64,000 bases of DNA, taken from Candidatus Competibacteraceae bacterium. GTDB lineage: Bacteria > Pseudomonadota > Gammaproteobacteria > Competibacterales > Competibacteraceae. Positions 52,616 to 62,257 of this stretch are shown piece by piece; the first letter of the stretch is position 1; each line of letters opens with the position of its first letter. The notes under the pieces were generated by a model. The model did not search any database. It was not told the origin of the DNA and saw only the letters and a program-made list of their open reading frames with translations. The translations under genes and the position numbers were made by a program. The DNA is taken from assembly GCA_016699715.1 (NCBI GenBank), contig CP065007.1, positions 2,925,001-2,989,000 of the forward strand, in the 5' to 3' direction.

Positions 52616-53728
52616 ATGAAGCGAGTGGGTTTGGTCGGCTGGCGTGGCATGGTGGGTTCCGTGCTGATGGATCGGATGATGGCGGAAAACGATTTCGCCC
52701 TGATCGATCCGGTGTTTTTCACGACTTCCAATGTAGGTGGCCGAGGTCCGGCCATCGGCAGGGATATCCCGGTCCTGAAAGATGCCCGCTCCATCGCCGA
52801 TTTAAAGGCGCTGGATGTCATCGTCACCTGTCAGGGCGGTGATTACACCCATGAGATTTATCCGCAACTGCGCGCCGCCGGCTGGCGAGGCTACTGGATC
52901 GACGCTGCCTCGGCGCTGCGGATGAAGGATGATGCGGTCATCATTCTCGACCCGGTGAACCGCAACGTGATTGAGGATGCACTGGCGCGGGAAGCAAAGG
53001 ACTACATCGGCGGCAACTGCACGGTCAGTCTGATGCTAATGGGACTGGGTGGGTTGTTCGCGCACGGTTTGGTGGAGTGGGCGAGCGTCATGACCTATCA
53101 GGCCGCTTCCGGCGCTGGCGCCCAGAACATGCGCGAACTGATCCAGCAGATGGGCGCGATCCATGCCGCCGTGATCGACCGGTTGGAGCAGCCGGCCTCG
53201 GCGATTCTGGAAATTGACCGCATCGTGGCCGACACTCTGCGTTCCAGCGATTTTCCAACCACCCACTTTGGCGTACCGCTGGCCGGCAGCCTGATCCCGT
53301 GGATCGACAAACAGCTCGATAACGGCCAAAGCCGCGAGGAATGGAAGGGGCAGGCCGAAACCAACAAAATCCTGGGACGCGCGGACCATCCCGTCCCTAT
53401 CGACGGCATCTGCGCGCGGGTTGGGGCGATGCGCTGCCACAGTCAGGCGCTGACCGTCAAACTGGTCCGGGATGTACCTCTGGACGAACTGATCGAAATG
53501 ATCGGCGCCGCTAACGACTGGGTGCGGATAGTACCGAACGAGCGCGAGATATCCATGCGCGAGCTGACTCCCACCGCCGTCACCGGTACTCTGGCCGTGC
53601 CGGTCGGTCGCCTGCGCAAGCTCAACATGGGGCCCCAATATCTGGGTGCTTTCACCTGCGGCGATCAGTTGCTGTGGGGCGCCGCCGAACCGTTGCGCCG
53701 CATGTTGCGCATTTTGCTGGAAGCGTAA
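52616..53728 (+). CDS. asd: Aspartate-semialdehyde dehydrogenase
   Basis: A 370-residue enzyme that makes aspartate semialdehyde for lysine, threonine, methionine and diaminopimelate. KRVGLVGWRGMVGSVL is the NADP-binding start and GGNCTVSLMLM places the catalytic Cys at residue 135, the same number as in E. coli. The ATG at 52616 is used; an ATG one codon earlier is equally possible and AGGG is 7 bases upstream of it. The order leuB-asd-fimV is conserved in many gammaproteobacteria. Confidence 0.96.
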   Translation: MKRVGLVGWRGMVGSVLMDRMMAENDFALIDPVFFTTSNVGGRGPAIGRDIPVLKDARSIADLKALDVIVTCQGGDYTHEIYPQLRAAGWRGYWIDAASALRMKDDAVIILDPVNRNVIEDALAREAKDYIGGNCTVSLMLMGLGGLFAHGLVEWASVMTYQAASGAGAQNMRELIQQMGAIHAAVIDRLEQPASAILEIDRIVADTLRSSDFPTTHFGVPLAGSLIPWIDKQLDNGQSREEWKGQAETNKILGRADHPVPIDGICARVGAMRCHSQALTVKLVRDVPLDELIEMIGAANDWVRIVPNEREISMRELTPTAVTGTLAVPVGRLRKLNMGPQYLGAFTCGDQLLWGAAEPLRRMLRILLEA

Positions 53729-53964
53729 TTTCCCCCGCCGATCATTTACTCGCCAGCCCGCCGGTGGGTGGGGTTTTCCGCGCCGCTTCTCGAAACTACA
53801 TCCAAATCGCGGAAATCCTCTGCATTAAGGAGTATCTTTAAGGGGAAGCTTCGACAGGTTTCGACCACTCGAAGCGGGAAGGCCACTGGCTCAATGCGCC
53901 GGTGGCAATACCAAGCCAATCCCGCCGGCACAGCGACGCTCCGGCGGCGGAATGGAGACAGTCC
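53729..53964. other. Intergenic region between asd and fimV
   Basis: 236 bp. It must hold the fimV promoter but no clear -35/-10 pair or hairpin was recognised. A short AT-rich stretch, GGAGTATCTTTAAGGGG, lies at 53828-53844. Confidence 0.3.
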
Positions 53965-56199
53965 ATGCCGACCAGGATATTAATCCGACTATCCCTTTTG
54001 GCCGGGCTGGTGGCGCCGCTGTGCGCCTTTGCCCTGGGTGTCGGCCCTCTCGAGGTACGTTCGGCGCTCAATCAGAACTTCGAAGCCGAAATCCCCCTGA
54101 TCAGCAGCAACCCCGTTGAATTGATCGGCCTGACCGTCCGGATCCCGCGCCAGCAGGATTTCGACTGGGCGGGAGCCGAGCGATATGAATTTCTATCGAA
54201 GCTGCGTTTCTCGGTTCAGACGCCGCCCGGCGGCCCGAACCTTCTCAAGATCACCTCGACCGAGCCGCTCCGCGAGCCCAATTTTACCCTGCTAGTGGAA
54301 CTGGCGTGGCCGCGTGGCCGGTTGCTGCGGGGATTTCCAGTCCAGCTCGATCCGGAACTGTACGCCGACCGCCGGTTGCCACCTCCACCGCCGCCCCCGG
54401 TCGTGGTTCCGCCACCGATTGCGGCCGAACCCGCCGCCGCTGAGCCGCCGGCTCCGGGGTTGCCGCCGGCCCCGCCGGTCAGCTTCGAGGGAGCCAGGTC
54501 CTGGCCGGTCAAATCCGGCGAAACACTGATGGGAATCGCCAGCCAGGTTCGCCCTTCAACCGCCGTCAAGCTGCCGGAAATGATGGCGATCCTGGTGGCC
54601 GGCAATCCAGGGGCGTTCGTCAACGGCAATCCGAACGCGCTGCGCGCCGGTTCGGTGCTCAAGGTACCGACCCCGCAGGCGCTGGGTGTGCAGGGTGTAC
54701 CCACCCCACCCGTTCCAGATGTGGCTGCGGCGGCACCCACCGAATCCACCCCAACCCAACTACCACCGACCACACCGATCCCACCGCGGCTGGTCGAGCC
54801 GAGCGCGCAAGCGGTGGTCTCGTCACCGGAGCCGGCACCGGAGCCGGAACCACCGCCGCTTGCCACGACGACGACGCCGCTCGTGGAACCCCAACCGTTG
54901 CCGGTGCCGGTCGAACCGTTGCGGGAGATCATCCCTCAAGCCAGTATCCCGCAAACGGAGGGAGAGACGTCGCCAACGCCAATTGACGCTGCATCCGAGG
55001 CGCAACCGGCCGCGCAGCCGGAACCCCCACCTCCCGTGGCCCAACCGGAACCGGCGTCCGTCCGGCCGCCACCGACCGCCAAACCGCCGGCCGCGCAACC
55101 GGAGGAAAACGGATTCAGCTGGCTGGCCAACCCCATAGTCTGGATCGCCATCGCCATGATCGTGCTGGCGGTGGCCGCGGTGGTGCTGCTACCACTGTTG
55201 CGGCGCCCCGCCAAACCGAAGCAACCACCGGTTCAGCCGGAAGCGATCGACGAGCCCAAGCCTACGCCGGAATCTTCCACACCGATGACTCGCACCCAGA
55301 TTCGCGAGCCTCGTTCCGTTCGGCCGAGACCCGCCGTCGCGAGTTCGACGACCCCGGCCTCAGCTGAGACTGGAGCCATGCCCGCGGCGTCTAAACCCGC
55401 CGCATCCAAACCTGAGGCAACGCCTCCCAAACCAATTGACGAACTGCTCAAGGACATCGATTTCGGACTAGGAGACGCGGCGGTGAGTGGAAAAGAAGCT
55501 GCCTCGGCGCAGAAGCTGGAAACACCGCGCTTGCCTGATACCGAGCCTCCCACGGCTTCGGTAACCCGCACAGCCGCCAATCCATTCCTCTCGGCGGAAC
55601 CGGCGTCGGACAAAGTGCCCGCGCAATCTCCCCAGGCAGACCTTCCTTCCGAGCTGCGGCTGGACAATTTGGATTTCGACTTTGGCGACCTGGGGTTGGA
55701 AAATACCGCGCGGCCGAAAACCGACTTGCCGCCATTGGAACTGGGGCCGGCCAAATCGAGCGCAACAGCCAATCCGCCACCGCGGGCACCCGACACGTTC
55801 GAACCGATGACCGAACCGCCGGCTCCACCGGCACCCCCTCTTCAGATCGAACCGCTGTCCATGCCGCCACCCTCCCGGCAATTCGAATTCACCGACATCA
55901 CCCAGGAACTGGAGCAACCCGGCGCGTCCGTCGAGCCGTTGAAGCTGGACGAGGACCTGCGGGGGATCGGCGACGGATCGCTCGATCTCGGCACGATGGT
56001 GTCTGACAGCGCGTCAACCCCCGGCGGCGGCAATCGGGAAACCGCCGCCGATTACGTGGAAACCAAACTGGACTTGGCCACGGCCTATCTGGATATGGGC
56101 GATCAGGTGGGAGCACGCAGCCTGCTGGAGGAGGCACTGCAAGAGGGCACCGCCTCCCAACAGCAACAAGCAAGAGAACTGCTCAAGAAATTGGGTTGA
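53965..56199 (+). CDS. fimV: FimV-like polar hub protein
   Basis: A 744-residue inner-membrane protein. Signal peptide about 1-24 (RLSLLAGLVAPLCAFA), then the FimV N-terminal domain (GPLEVRSALNQNFEAEIPL). A LysM domain lies at about 180-238 (WPVKSGETLMGIASQV), between long Pro-rich spacers. A single transmembrane helix spans 390-411, followed by an acidic, low-complexity cytoplasmic region. The C-terminal FimV domain has TKLDLATAYLDMGDQVGARSLL, a TPR-like unit. In Pseudomonas FimV places type IV pilus and T2SS-related factors at the pole, which fits the adjacent gsp genes. The ATG at 53965 follows GGAGA. Confidence 0.92.
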   Translation: MPTRILIRLSLLAGLVAPLCAFALGVGPLEVRSALNQNFEAEIPLISSNPVELIGLTVRIPRQQDFDWAGAERYEFLSKLRFSVQTPPGGPNLLKITSTEPLREPNFTLLVELAWPRGRLLRGFPVQLDPELYADRRLPPPPPPPVVVPPPIAAEPAAAEPPAPGLPPAPPVSFEGARSWPVKSGETLMGIASQVRPSTAVKLPEMMAILVAGNPGAFVNGNPNALRAGSVLKVPTPQALGVQGVPTPPVPDVAAAAPTESTPTQLPPTTPIPPRLVEPSAQAVVSSPEPAPEPEPPPLATTTTPLVEPQPLPVPVEPLREIIPQASIPQTEGETSPTPIDAASEAQPAAQPEPPPPVAQPEPASVRPPPTAKPPAAQPEENGFSWLANPIVWIAIAMIVLAVAAVVLLPLLRRPAKPKQPPVQPEAIDEPKPTPESSTPMTRTQIREPRSVRPRPAVASSTTPASAETGAMPAASKPAASKPEATPPKPIDELLKDIDFGLGDAAVSGKEAASAQKLETPRLPDTEPPTASVTRTAANPFLSAEPASDKVPAQSPQADLPSELRLDNLDFDFGDLGLENTARPKTDLPPLELGPAKSSATANPPPRAPDTFEPMTEPPAPPAPPLQIEPLSMPPPSRQFEFTDITQELEQPGASVEPLKLDEDLRGIGDGSLDLGTMVSDSASTPGGGNRETAADYVETKLDLATAYLDMGDQVGARSLLEEALQEGTASQQQQARELLKKLG

Positions 56200-56223
56200 C
56201 GTCTGTCCCTGGCACCATCGGAA

Positions 56224-56247
56224 ACCCCTCCAATCGGAGGGGTTTTT
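56224..56247. terminator. Bidirectional-looking terminator after fimV
   Basis: Stem ACCCCTCC / GGAGGGGT (56224-56231, 56236-56243) with loop AATC, followed by a run of T (56243-56247) on the plus strand and preceded by AAA on the other side. It lies between the convergent fimV and MltD stops and can serve both. Confidence 0.85.
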
Positions 56248-56269
56248 ATGAGGGAAAACTTGGACGTTA

Positions 56270-57511
56270 TCAGCGCAGATGAGCGGTGCTGACAGGTTCG
56301 GCCAGCGCCAGCGCCCGGTCGGCGGTGCCGCGCTGGGTCAGGCGTAATACCGTTCCAGCTGGCAACCAAACCATGGTTCCCGCGGGCAGCGCAACTCGTC
56401 CATCTTGCGCCGCGGGTTTCCATGCCTTGTTCAGATCAATCAACTCCCACGAGTTTACTTCGTAATAACTCGCCAGCATTGGCATGGATACCGATTGCCG
56501 CAACCGGATGCGATCCAGGTTGAGGGGAGGTTCGTAGCTGACGCCCTCCGGGAAAAACCGCTGAGGATTACGGGCAACATTGCGGGCCGCCAGAAATTCG
56601 GCATAGAAATTCCGCGACGCAAACCCGAAATTGGACCCCGAGTAGCTCCGCACGATGGCGCCAATATCGTTGCCGTAGGCCTGCTGAGCGCGCCGCATGC
56701 CACCGACGCCGTGATTGTACGAAGTCAGCGCCAGCGGCCAACTACCCAGGCGGTCGTAGGCATCCCGCAGATAGCGAGAGGCGCCCTGCGCCGATGCCAC
56801 GGGATCGCGCCGTTCGTCCACGGCCGCGTTCAGCATCATGAATTGCCGCGCGGTGCCCGGCATAAATTGCCACATGCCCACCGCGCCGACCGAAGAAGCG
56901 GCATGATTCTGGAAAGACGACTCCACATGTGGCAGATAGGCCAGTTCCTCCGGCAATCCGGCCTCGCGGAACACGCCGCGGAATGTCGCATCGTAGCGAC
57001 CGCTGATTTCCAGACCCCGCTTGAATCGCTCGCGCAGGCCGCGCTGGCTGCGCAGCCGTTCGCTGGCGCCGACGATGGCACCAGGTCCGCCACTGCTCTT
57101 GCGGACATGATTCGCCAATGCTTGTTCGGTCGGTGTCAACGGGATGTTGGCCGCCGACTTGAACTCCACCTGGCGCAACAGTTCCTTCAAGGTTTCATAG
57201 TGCTCCTTGGCGAAGCTCTTCTGCTCGGCGGTTTGGCCTTCACCCACCGAGCCGGGCAAGGTAATCACCCCGTAAATGACATCCATATAGCGGTCGTCGT
57301 GCAAGGCAATCTGATTGCGCCCCCAAACCCCATAGACTTTGCTCCAGAACTCAACCTGCGGTTGAAGTTCCGGTGGGGCTGGAAACGCCGCATCGGAGGG
57401 TACGCTCGCGCTGGCTGTAAGCCGGACCGGCGCCGGCGCCGGTCCGGCGGCGCAAGCGGCTAGCACCAGTAGTGTCAGAAGGGCCAATAATCCGCGCAGT
57501 CGTAATTGCAT
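56270..57511 (-). CDS. MltD-like membrane-bound lytic murein transglycosylase
   Basis: A 413-residue lipoprotein with a lipobox ending at Cys20 (LLVLAAC). The soluble lytic transglycosylase domain covers about 170-300, with Glu197 in LPHVESSFQNHA, then GMWQFMPGTAR and TSYNHGVGGM, the family 1 motifs. The C-terminal region (about 350-413) contains one weak LysM-like stretch (PAGTMVWLPAGTVLRL). It cleaves peptidoglycan glycan strands from the outer membrane. It is convergent with fimV and precedes nothing on its strand except the distant gsp genes. E. coli MltD has clear LysM repeats, so this is a shortened relative. Confidence 0.88.
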   Translation of the reverse strand: MQLRLRGLLALLTLLVLAACAAGPAPAPVRLTASASVPSDAAFPAPPELQPQVEFWSKVYGVWGRNQIALHDDRYMDVIYGVITLPGSVGEGQTAEQKSFAKEHYETLKELLRQVEFKSAANIPLTPTEQALANHVRKSSGGPGAIVGASERLRSQRGLRERFKRGLEISGRYDATFRGVFREAGLPEELAYLPHVESSFQNHAASSVGAVGMWQFMPGTARQFMMLNAAVDERRDPVASAQGASRYLRDAYDRLGSWPLALTSYNHGVGGMRRAQQAYGNDIGAIVRSYSGSNFGFASRNFYAEFLAARNVARNPQRFFPEGVSYEPPLNLDRIRLRQSVSMPMLASYYEVNSWELIDLNKAWKPAAQDGRVALPAGTMVWLPAGTVLRLTQRGTADRALALAEPVSTAHLR

Positions 57512-57606
57512 CGCCGTTTTCTCCCTGGTTGTTTCTTTGCGATCGCGTGATGGGGGTGGTGTGCTTGCGGGATTGAAGGGAATAAGCCGCTCCCGTAGCG
57601 GCAGTC

Positions 57607-58368
57607 CTACCTGGTCAAGACGCCCGAAAAGTCCAGCTTCCAGCGACCGTCACCGCCGGGTGGCCCCAGCAGATTCAGCGCTTGGCGCAAAGCTTGGTTG
57701 CCGGCATCGCGGACGGCGGCCGATCCGCTAAAACGATAGCGGCCGTCGGGTGACACGCTCAATGTGCCTTCCAGCTCCAGCGGCGCGTTGTTGTCCTTGA
57801 TTGCGCCCTGGATGCCTCCCGGCGGGGCCGGGCTCAGTTGTACTATGAAATCGCCAAGATTCAGCGGTTGGCCGAGTCTGGCGCGCAAGTTCAACAAATA
57901 AACCACGCCATAGGCCGATTGCGGCAGCCCGGCGGCGCTCAGATACAGTTCTCGCAGGCTGAATTCCACCACCCCCCGCAGTGGTAGTTTGGACTGGCCG
58001 GCCAACTTGTTCAGCTTGGCCAGCAGCAGCCGGCCGCTGAAATCGCGAAACCGCAGCCGGCCACCCCATCCTATCGCAGCGTTTCCTGTCAGTTTAGCTT
58101 CAGGATCGTCAGTGTCCAGCCTGAATTCCAGCCATCCCCCCAAAAGGGCGAACGGCCGCCAGTCCCAATTCAGCCGCCTGATCAGTGTATCACGCCAGTT
58201 TACTCCCAAGGCCGAACCTTCGGTCAGCGTCCCGTCCACCGACCGCACGTCGAGGTTGGGCAATCGCTCGTCGAGCAAATCGACTACCAAACCGGCCGGA
58301 GCCAGCAGCAGCAGAAACAGCAAAAACGCCAGCAAACCCAGCAGGCCGTAACCTAGCACACGCTTCAT
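57607..58368 (-). CDS. gspN: Type II secretion system protein N
   Basis: A 253-residue GspN. It has one N-terminal membrane helix (LGYGLLGLLAFLLFLLLLAPA) and a periplasmic domain with VSPDGRYRFSGSAAV near its end. GspN links the inner-membrane platform in a subset of T2SS. It is the last gene of gspGHIJKLMN, overlapping gspM by 4 bases. Confidence 0.85.
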   Translation of the reverse strand: MKRVLGYGLLGLLAFLLFLLLLAPAGLVVDLLDERLPNLDVRSVDGTLTEGSALGVNWRDTLIRRLNWDWRPFALLGGWLEFRLDTDDPEAKLTGNAAIGWGGRLRFRDFSGRLLLAKLNKLAGQSKLPLRGVVEFSLRELYLSAAGLPQSAYGVVYLLNLRARLGQPLNLGDFIVQLSPAPPGGIQGAIKDNNAPLELEGTLSVSPDGRYRFSGSAAVRDAGNQALRQALNLLGPPGGDGRWKLDFSGVLTR

Positions 58369-58856
58369 GGCCTGGCGACTCCCTGCAGGATGACGCGAGC
58401 ATTCACCAGCCCGGCGGTGGCAGTGCGATCCACACTCAGATTGACGATGACGATGCGATGTTCGCGTTCCAGCGACCCCAGCCAGGGAATCAGCTTGTCG
58501 AACTCGACTTCATCCAGTTGGGCGCTCAGCTTGTCCTCGCCCTGGGGCGCAACCCGTTTCAGGGCGCTTGCCAGCCCCGCCTCCCGCGCGGTCTGATCCA
58601 CCAGCGTGAGCAGGGAGCGGCCGTCGCTGGTGGAGCTTGTACTGGCATTGCCGCTCAGACGCTTGACCTCCCGCGCGGCCTGCCGCATCCAGATCAGGTC
58701 GGCGCGCTGCTCGGCGACGCGCTGCTGGAGCTGACGATGGCTGGTCCGAAACGGCTCCCACACCAGCGCGTAGCCCAGCAGTGCCAGCGTCAGCCCCAGC
58801 CCCCCGATGACCAGCAGGCGCTCGCGAGCGCTCAGGGTTTCCCACCAGGTTTTCAT
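58365..58856 (-). CDS. gspM: Type II secretion system protein M
   Basis: A 163-residue GspM, the usual size. The start MKTWWETLSARERLLVIGGLGLTLALLGYALVWEPF is a short cytoplasmic part and one membrane helix, followed by a coiled region and a ferredoxin-like periplasmic domain. It pairs with GspL. Overlaps gspL by 4 bases and gspN by 4 bases. The ORF is open to 59330, but that part lies inside gspL. Confidence 0.9.
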   Translation of the reverse strand: MKTWWETLSARERLLVIGGLGLTLALLGYALVWEPFRTSHRQLQQRVAEQRADLIWMRQAAREVKRLSGNASTSSTSDGRSLLTLVDQTAREAGLASALKRVAPQGEDKLSAQLDEVEFDKLIPWLGSLEREHRIVIVNLSVDRTATAGLVNARVILQGVARP

Positions 58857-60049
58857 GAGGGCGCTCTTTTCAGCGTGATCTTGCTCTCCATCTGGCCTTC
58901 CCGCTGGGTAGTGCGCATATCCATGCGTAGCCCCGGTTGCCGGTCGAATTGTTGCCGGAGCCGATCCAGCACCGCCGGATCGCCTCCTTCCAGCGCCAGG
59001 TCCAATTGCCCGTCGCGGTAGCCGAGGCCGCGCAAAGCGACGTTCGGAAAATTGGCCAGTGGCTGTGCGCCTTGGTAGAGCAGCGTCAGGAAGCCACCGC
59101 CACCGCTGGGCGCCAGCTCTCGCAGGCGGGTTTCCATCTGAATCTTGGGGTTGACGATCCGGGTTGCCTCGGGCAAGGCGTCCTTGAAGGTCCGTTCGAT
59201 CGCGGTCCGCAGCGCCGTAAGCTCCCGTTGTAACCGCCAGTGTTCGTACACCTGCGCGGCGATCTGCACCAACAGCATCATTCCCGCCAACGCCGCCGCC
59301 GCTCGCCAGGGCCGCAGCCAGCGGCCCCAATGCGCCTGCCGGCTGTAACCACCCTGCAACAGGTTCAGAACGGAGGCTGGCTGGTAACCCGACGCGAACA
59401 GCGCCAGCGGCTCGATTGGCGTGTCTTCCAGGCTGAGTTCGATGCTGAGTTCGATCCCGATTTCAGCCAGTTCGATTGCGGGAGATCCCCAGACGCGCAG
59501 GCGCTGAGGCTTGGCCTCGCCGGCTTCGGCCAGCGCCTGCGCAAGCAGCAGCGCCAGATTGTCGCGCTCGGTGGCGAAGCCTTCCCAACGACCGGTACGC
59601 ACCAACGCCCGTCGCGCTTCCAGCAGCACACTCCACTCGTCGCTTTGCCAAGGCAGCAGCAGCGGGTCCGGAACGATAGCGACCAGCGTCAGGCCAGCCG
59701 CTTCGCAGCTCTCCAGCCAGGCGCTCAGCAACGTCCGATCGATGACCGCCACTGGCAGATAGCCGCTATCCACCCCGCCGCCCAGCGCGAAATGCAGCGT
59801 CTCGATATCCTCGACCAGATAATCTTCCAGGGCAAACGGCACGGCCCGAGCCCAAGTGGAACGCTTGCGACTGGGTAGCACCAACCGATGCAAAGTGACC
59901 GCTTCGCCCGGCGCGACCAGTATCTGGCGCGCGCCGTCGCTCTGGCTGGACAGGTCCGCCAACGAACCGCGCTGGACCTCGCCGTCGGGATGCAGCCATT
60001 CAGCCTCATTGGCGGCAACGAAGCGGAAAAAACAGAGTGGGGCAGGCAC
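58853..60049 (-). CDS. gspL: Type II secretion system protein L
   Basis: A 398-residue GspL. The cytoplasmic actin-like domain (first 240 residues) includes LHRLVLPSRKRSTWARAVPFALEDYL. One membrane helix (AAALAGMMLLVQIAAQV) follows at about 252-268. The C-terminal periplasmic ferredoxin-like domain binds GspM. GspL recruits the ATPase GspE, whose gene is not in this window. It starts 6 bp after gspK ends. Confidence 0.91.
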   Translation of the reverse strand: MPAPLCFFRFVAANEAEWLHPDGEVQRGSLADLSSQSDGARQILVAPGEAVTLHRLVLPSRKRSTWARAVPFALEDYLVEDIETLHFALGGGVDSGYLPVAVIDRTLLSAWLESCEAAGLTLVAIVPDPLLLPWQSDEWSVLLEARRALVRTGRWEGFATERDNLALLLAQALAEAGEAKPQRLRVWGSPAIELAEIGIELSIELSLEDTPIEPLALFASGYQPASVLNLLQGGYSRQAHWGRWLRPWRAAAALAGMMLLVQIAAQVYEHWRLQRELTALRTAIERTFKDALPEATRIVNPKIQMETRLRELAPSGGGGFLTLLYQGAQPLANFPNVALRGLGYRDGQLDLALEGGDPAVLDRLRQQFDRQPGLRMDMRTTQREGQMESKITLKRAPS

Positions 60050-60055
60050 GTCGTC

Positions 60056-61207
60056 TCAATCCTGGTTGCCAAAACCGTGTCGCAGGACACGGACGCCATT
60101 TTCGTCGCGGAATAACATACTGTATAGCATGGCTCGGCCGTCGCCCACTCGCGCCTCGGCCCGTAATAGAAAATACTGGCTGGCGACACCGAGCTGGGCT
60201 TTCAGCTCCGCGTTCACGCTAAGGTTGGCCGCGTTCAGGAAATCGTCCACCTTCTCATAACCCTCGTCGGGTCGGGTTTCCAGCAGGCTCTCCAGCTCGG
60301 TCGCGTCCGCGCCGTCGTCGCTCAGCGCCGCCAACACCGGCGCCGGCGCGGTGTTGACGTTCAGCGCGGTGCCTGGCGGCAGGGCGCAGACATAGGGGGC
60401 TAGTTTATCGTAAGTTTCCCGGTCCACACCCTTGACCAGCCGCAATTCCGAAACGCTGGTGAAGGGCTGATTCGCGGCCAGGTACGCTGGATTCAATACC
60501 GTGTAATCGCTGTCCTCGGCCCCGTCTGGAAACAACGGGTCCCGATCGGGATCGATCCAATCGACGATCGCCTGGGCCAGTTCCGGTTTCAATTCGAGGC
60601 TTTCCAACAGACGTTGCAGCGCTTGCACCTGCGGTTGGTCGATCTGCCCTTGTTTGGATTGCGGTTGCTCAGGATTGGCGGGCGTTTTGGGTTTGGCGGA
60701 TGACGATTCCGCGGCGGGGTCCTCCGTCGCCGCTTGCGATTCCGTCTCCTGCTCTTCGCCTCCATCGGCGGGGCGCTCCCGATCGTTCGCGTCGGGGTCG
60801 GGCGGCGCTCCACCCGGTACCGGTTGCCACAGGTTGTTGAGGTTGAAACAGCCTTGCAGGTCGCTGAGCCGACCGGAAAGCTCGCCGCCCTCGACCGGCA
60901 GCATCATCGGAAGGTTGGCCCATTCCTCGCCCGGATGGTCAATTTTGTTCTCCTGGCGGTCACGCGCCAGAATGACCATCGCCCACTGTTCGAGGCCGAG
61001 CGTGTACAGCCGAGCCTGCTGCTGGTGCTGGAGCACGGTGCTGCGACGGATCGCCAATTGCTGCAAGGTGGCCAGACTGGTCGCGGTGACGCTGGCGAGG
61101 AAAACGATCAGCAGCACGGTGATCAGCGCCACACCGGCTTGATGGCCGATGCTCGCGGCACGGTTGCCGGGATCAGCCAGCCAAGGGGAACAGCCGGGTG
61201 ATTTCAC
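60056..61207 (-). CDS. gspK: Type II secretion system minor pseudopilin GspK
   Basis: A 383-residue GspK, the largest tip pseudopilin. Prepilin cleavage is expected after Gly25 (QAG|VALITVLL), with no Glu at +5, as usual for GspK. The segment at residues about 132-192 is a low-complexity insert rich in Glu, Pro, Ala, Asn and Ser between helices of the GspK core; other GspK proteins lack it. The core continues with PQVQALQRLLESLELKPEL and a DWIDPDRDPLFPDGAED segment. It overlaps gspJ by 35 bp at its start. Confidence 0.9.
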   Translation of the reverse strand: MKSPGCSPWLADPGNRAASIGHQAGVALITVLLIVFLASVTATSLATLQQLAIRRSTVLQHQQQARLYTLGLEQWAMVILARDRQENKIDHPGEEWANLPMMLPVEGGELSGRLSDLQGCFNLNNLWQPVPGGAPPDPDANDRERPADGGEEQETESQAATEDPAAESSSAKPKTPANPEQPQSKQGQIDQPQVQALQRLLESLELKPELAQAIVDWIDPDRDPLFPDGAEDSDYTVLNPAYLAANQPFTSVSELRLVKGVDRETYDKLAPYVCALPPGTALNVNTAPAPVLAALSDDGADATELESLLETRPDEGYEKVDDFLNAANLSVNAELKAQLGVASQYFLLRAEARVGDGRAMLYSMLFRDENGVRVLRHGFGNQD

Positions 61208-61799
61208 CCCAGTCCTCCAGCGTCAGGCTCACTTCCACCGCTCGGGGCAAGATGACGGAACCGCGTCGTCCGGTTTCACCGTCGTCACTGTCGGCGGCGG
61301 GTGGTGGCCAGTCGTCTTGCCAAGCATCGTCCGCATCCAGAAACCGCACCTTGAGTTCTTGCACTCGGTCCAGCAATAAGGTCTCGCGCGGCTCGACCAA
61401 CCCCCCTCGGTCCAAGACCTGCCAGTGCAACCGCCATAGCCGGCCCTCGCGCAGCCGGTAGGCGACCCGTTGCAGGGTCGCGCGCGACTGGCCGAGCGGG
61501 TTATCCCAACCGGCGCGCGTCAGGGTCAGCGTGTCGCTGGCCAATGCGCCGCCATGCAGGGCAGGCTGGGGATCGCCGTATTCGTCACGGATACCGCGCG
61601 CCAGGGTTTGCTCGACATCCTGTTCCATACGGTAAACCGCCAACTGGACCGCCGCCAGCCGGTGGCTTTGCTCTTCCACGGCGGCTCGGGTAAACAACAC
61701 GTTGCGCAACCCGCTGTAGGCGGCAATGGCCATGATGGCGAACACCGCCAGGGCGACCAGCAGTTCCAGCAGGGTAAAGCCGCGCGTTGCGATCTTCAT
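61173..61799 (-). CDS. gspJ: Type II secretion system minor pseudopilin GspJ
   Basis: A 208-residue GspJ. The prepilin motif is MKIATRG|FTLLELLVALAVFAIM with Glu at +5. It also contains LRNVLFTRAAVEEQSHRLAAVQ, typical of GspJ. It forms the pseudopilus tip with I and K. Its ATG at 61799 overlaps the gspI stop (ATGA). The upstream open frame to 61952 lies inside gspI and is not used. Confidence 0.9.
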   Translation of the reverse strand: MKIATRGFTLLELLVALAVFAIMAIAAYSGLRNVLFTRAAVEEQSHRLAAVQLAVYRMEQDVEQTLARGIRDEYGDPQPALHGGALASDTLTLTRAGWDNPLGQSRATLQRVAYRLREGRLWRLHWQVLDRGGLVEPRETLLLDRVQELKVRFLDADDAWQDDWPPPAADSDDGETGRRGSVILPRAVEVSLTLEDWGEITRLFPLAG

Positions 61800-62257
61800 G
61801 ATGGGGTAGCCACTGTTGGCGACGCGGGCGAGGGACGCGCTCGCTCGGGAGTCTGGCCCTCGGGCTGGGTCTGATCCGCCGCGGGCTTTTTCGGTGCTCG
61901 GCCTTTGAACGCCACCAGCTTGCCAAGGGTTGGTCCGCCTTCGCCGGACCACACCGTGACTTCAAGGCGACGCATGTCGGGATCGTCGGTCTTGTCGAAG
62001 CGGGCTTCCCAGCGCCAGACACGATTGGCGAGTTCGGACTCGCCCTTGCGCGAGCCTTCATCGGGCCAAGCGGTGGGGGTGAGCAGCAGTTCGTTGATCT
62101 TATTGAGGGCAACCCAGCTGGCAAATGTTCGATCGCGCAGCACGCCGACGGTATTGACGCTCTGGGTGGTCGCACCGATGACCGCGCCCATGGCGATGGC
62201 CAATACCGCCAGCGCCACCAGCACTTCCAGCAGGGTAAAGCCAGCCGCGCGCTTCAT
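61796..62257 (-). CDS. gspI: Type II secretion system minor pseudopilin GspI
   Basis: A 153-residue GspI with MKRAAG|FTLLEVLVALAVLAIAMG, the prepilin leader and N-terminal helix. It continues with WVALNKINELLL, usual for GspI. It overlaps gspJ and gspH by four bases on each side, so translation is coupled. Confidence 0.9.
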   Translation of the reverse strand: MKRAAGFTLLEVLVALAVLAIAMGAVIGATTQSVNTVGVLRDRTFASWVALNKINELLLTPTAWPDEGSRKGESELANRVWRWEARFDKTDDPDMRRLEVTVWSGEGGPTLGKLVAFKGRAPKKPAADQTQPEGQTPERARPSPASPTVATPS

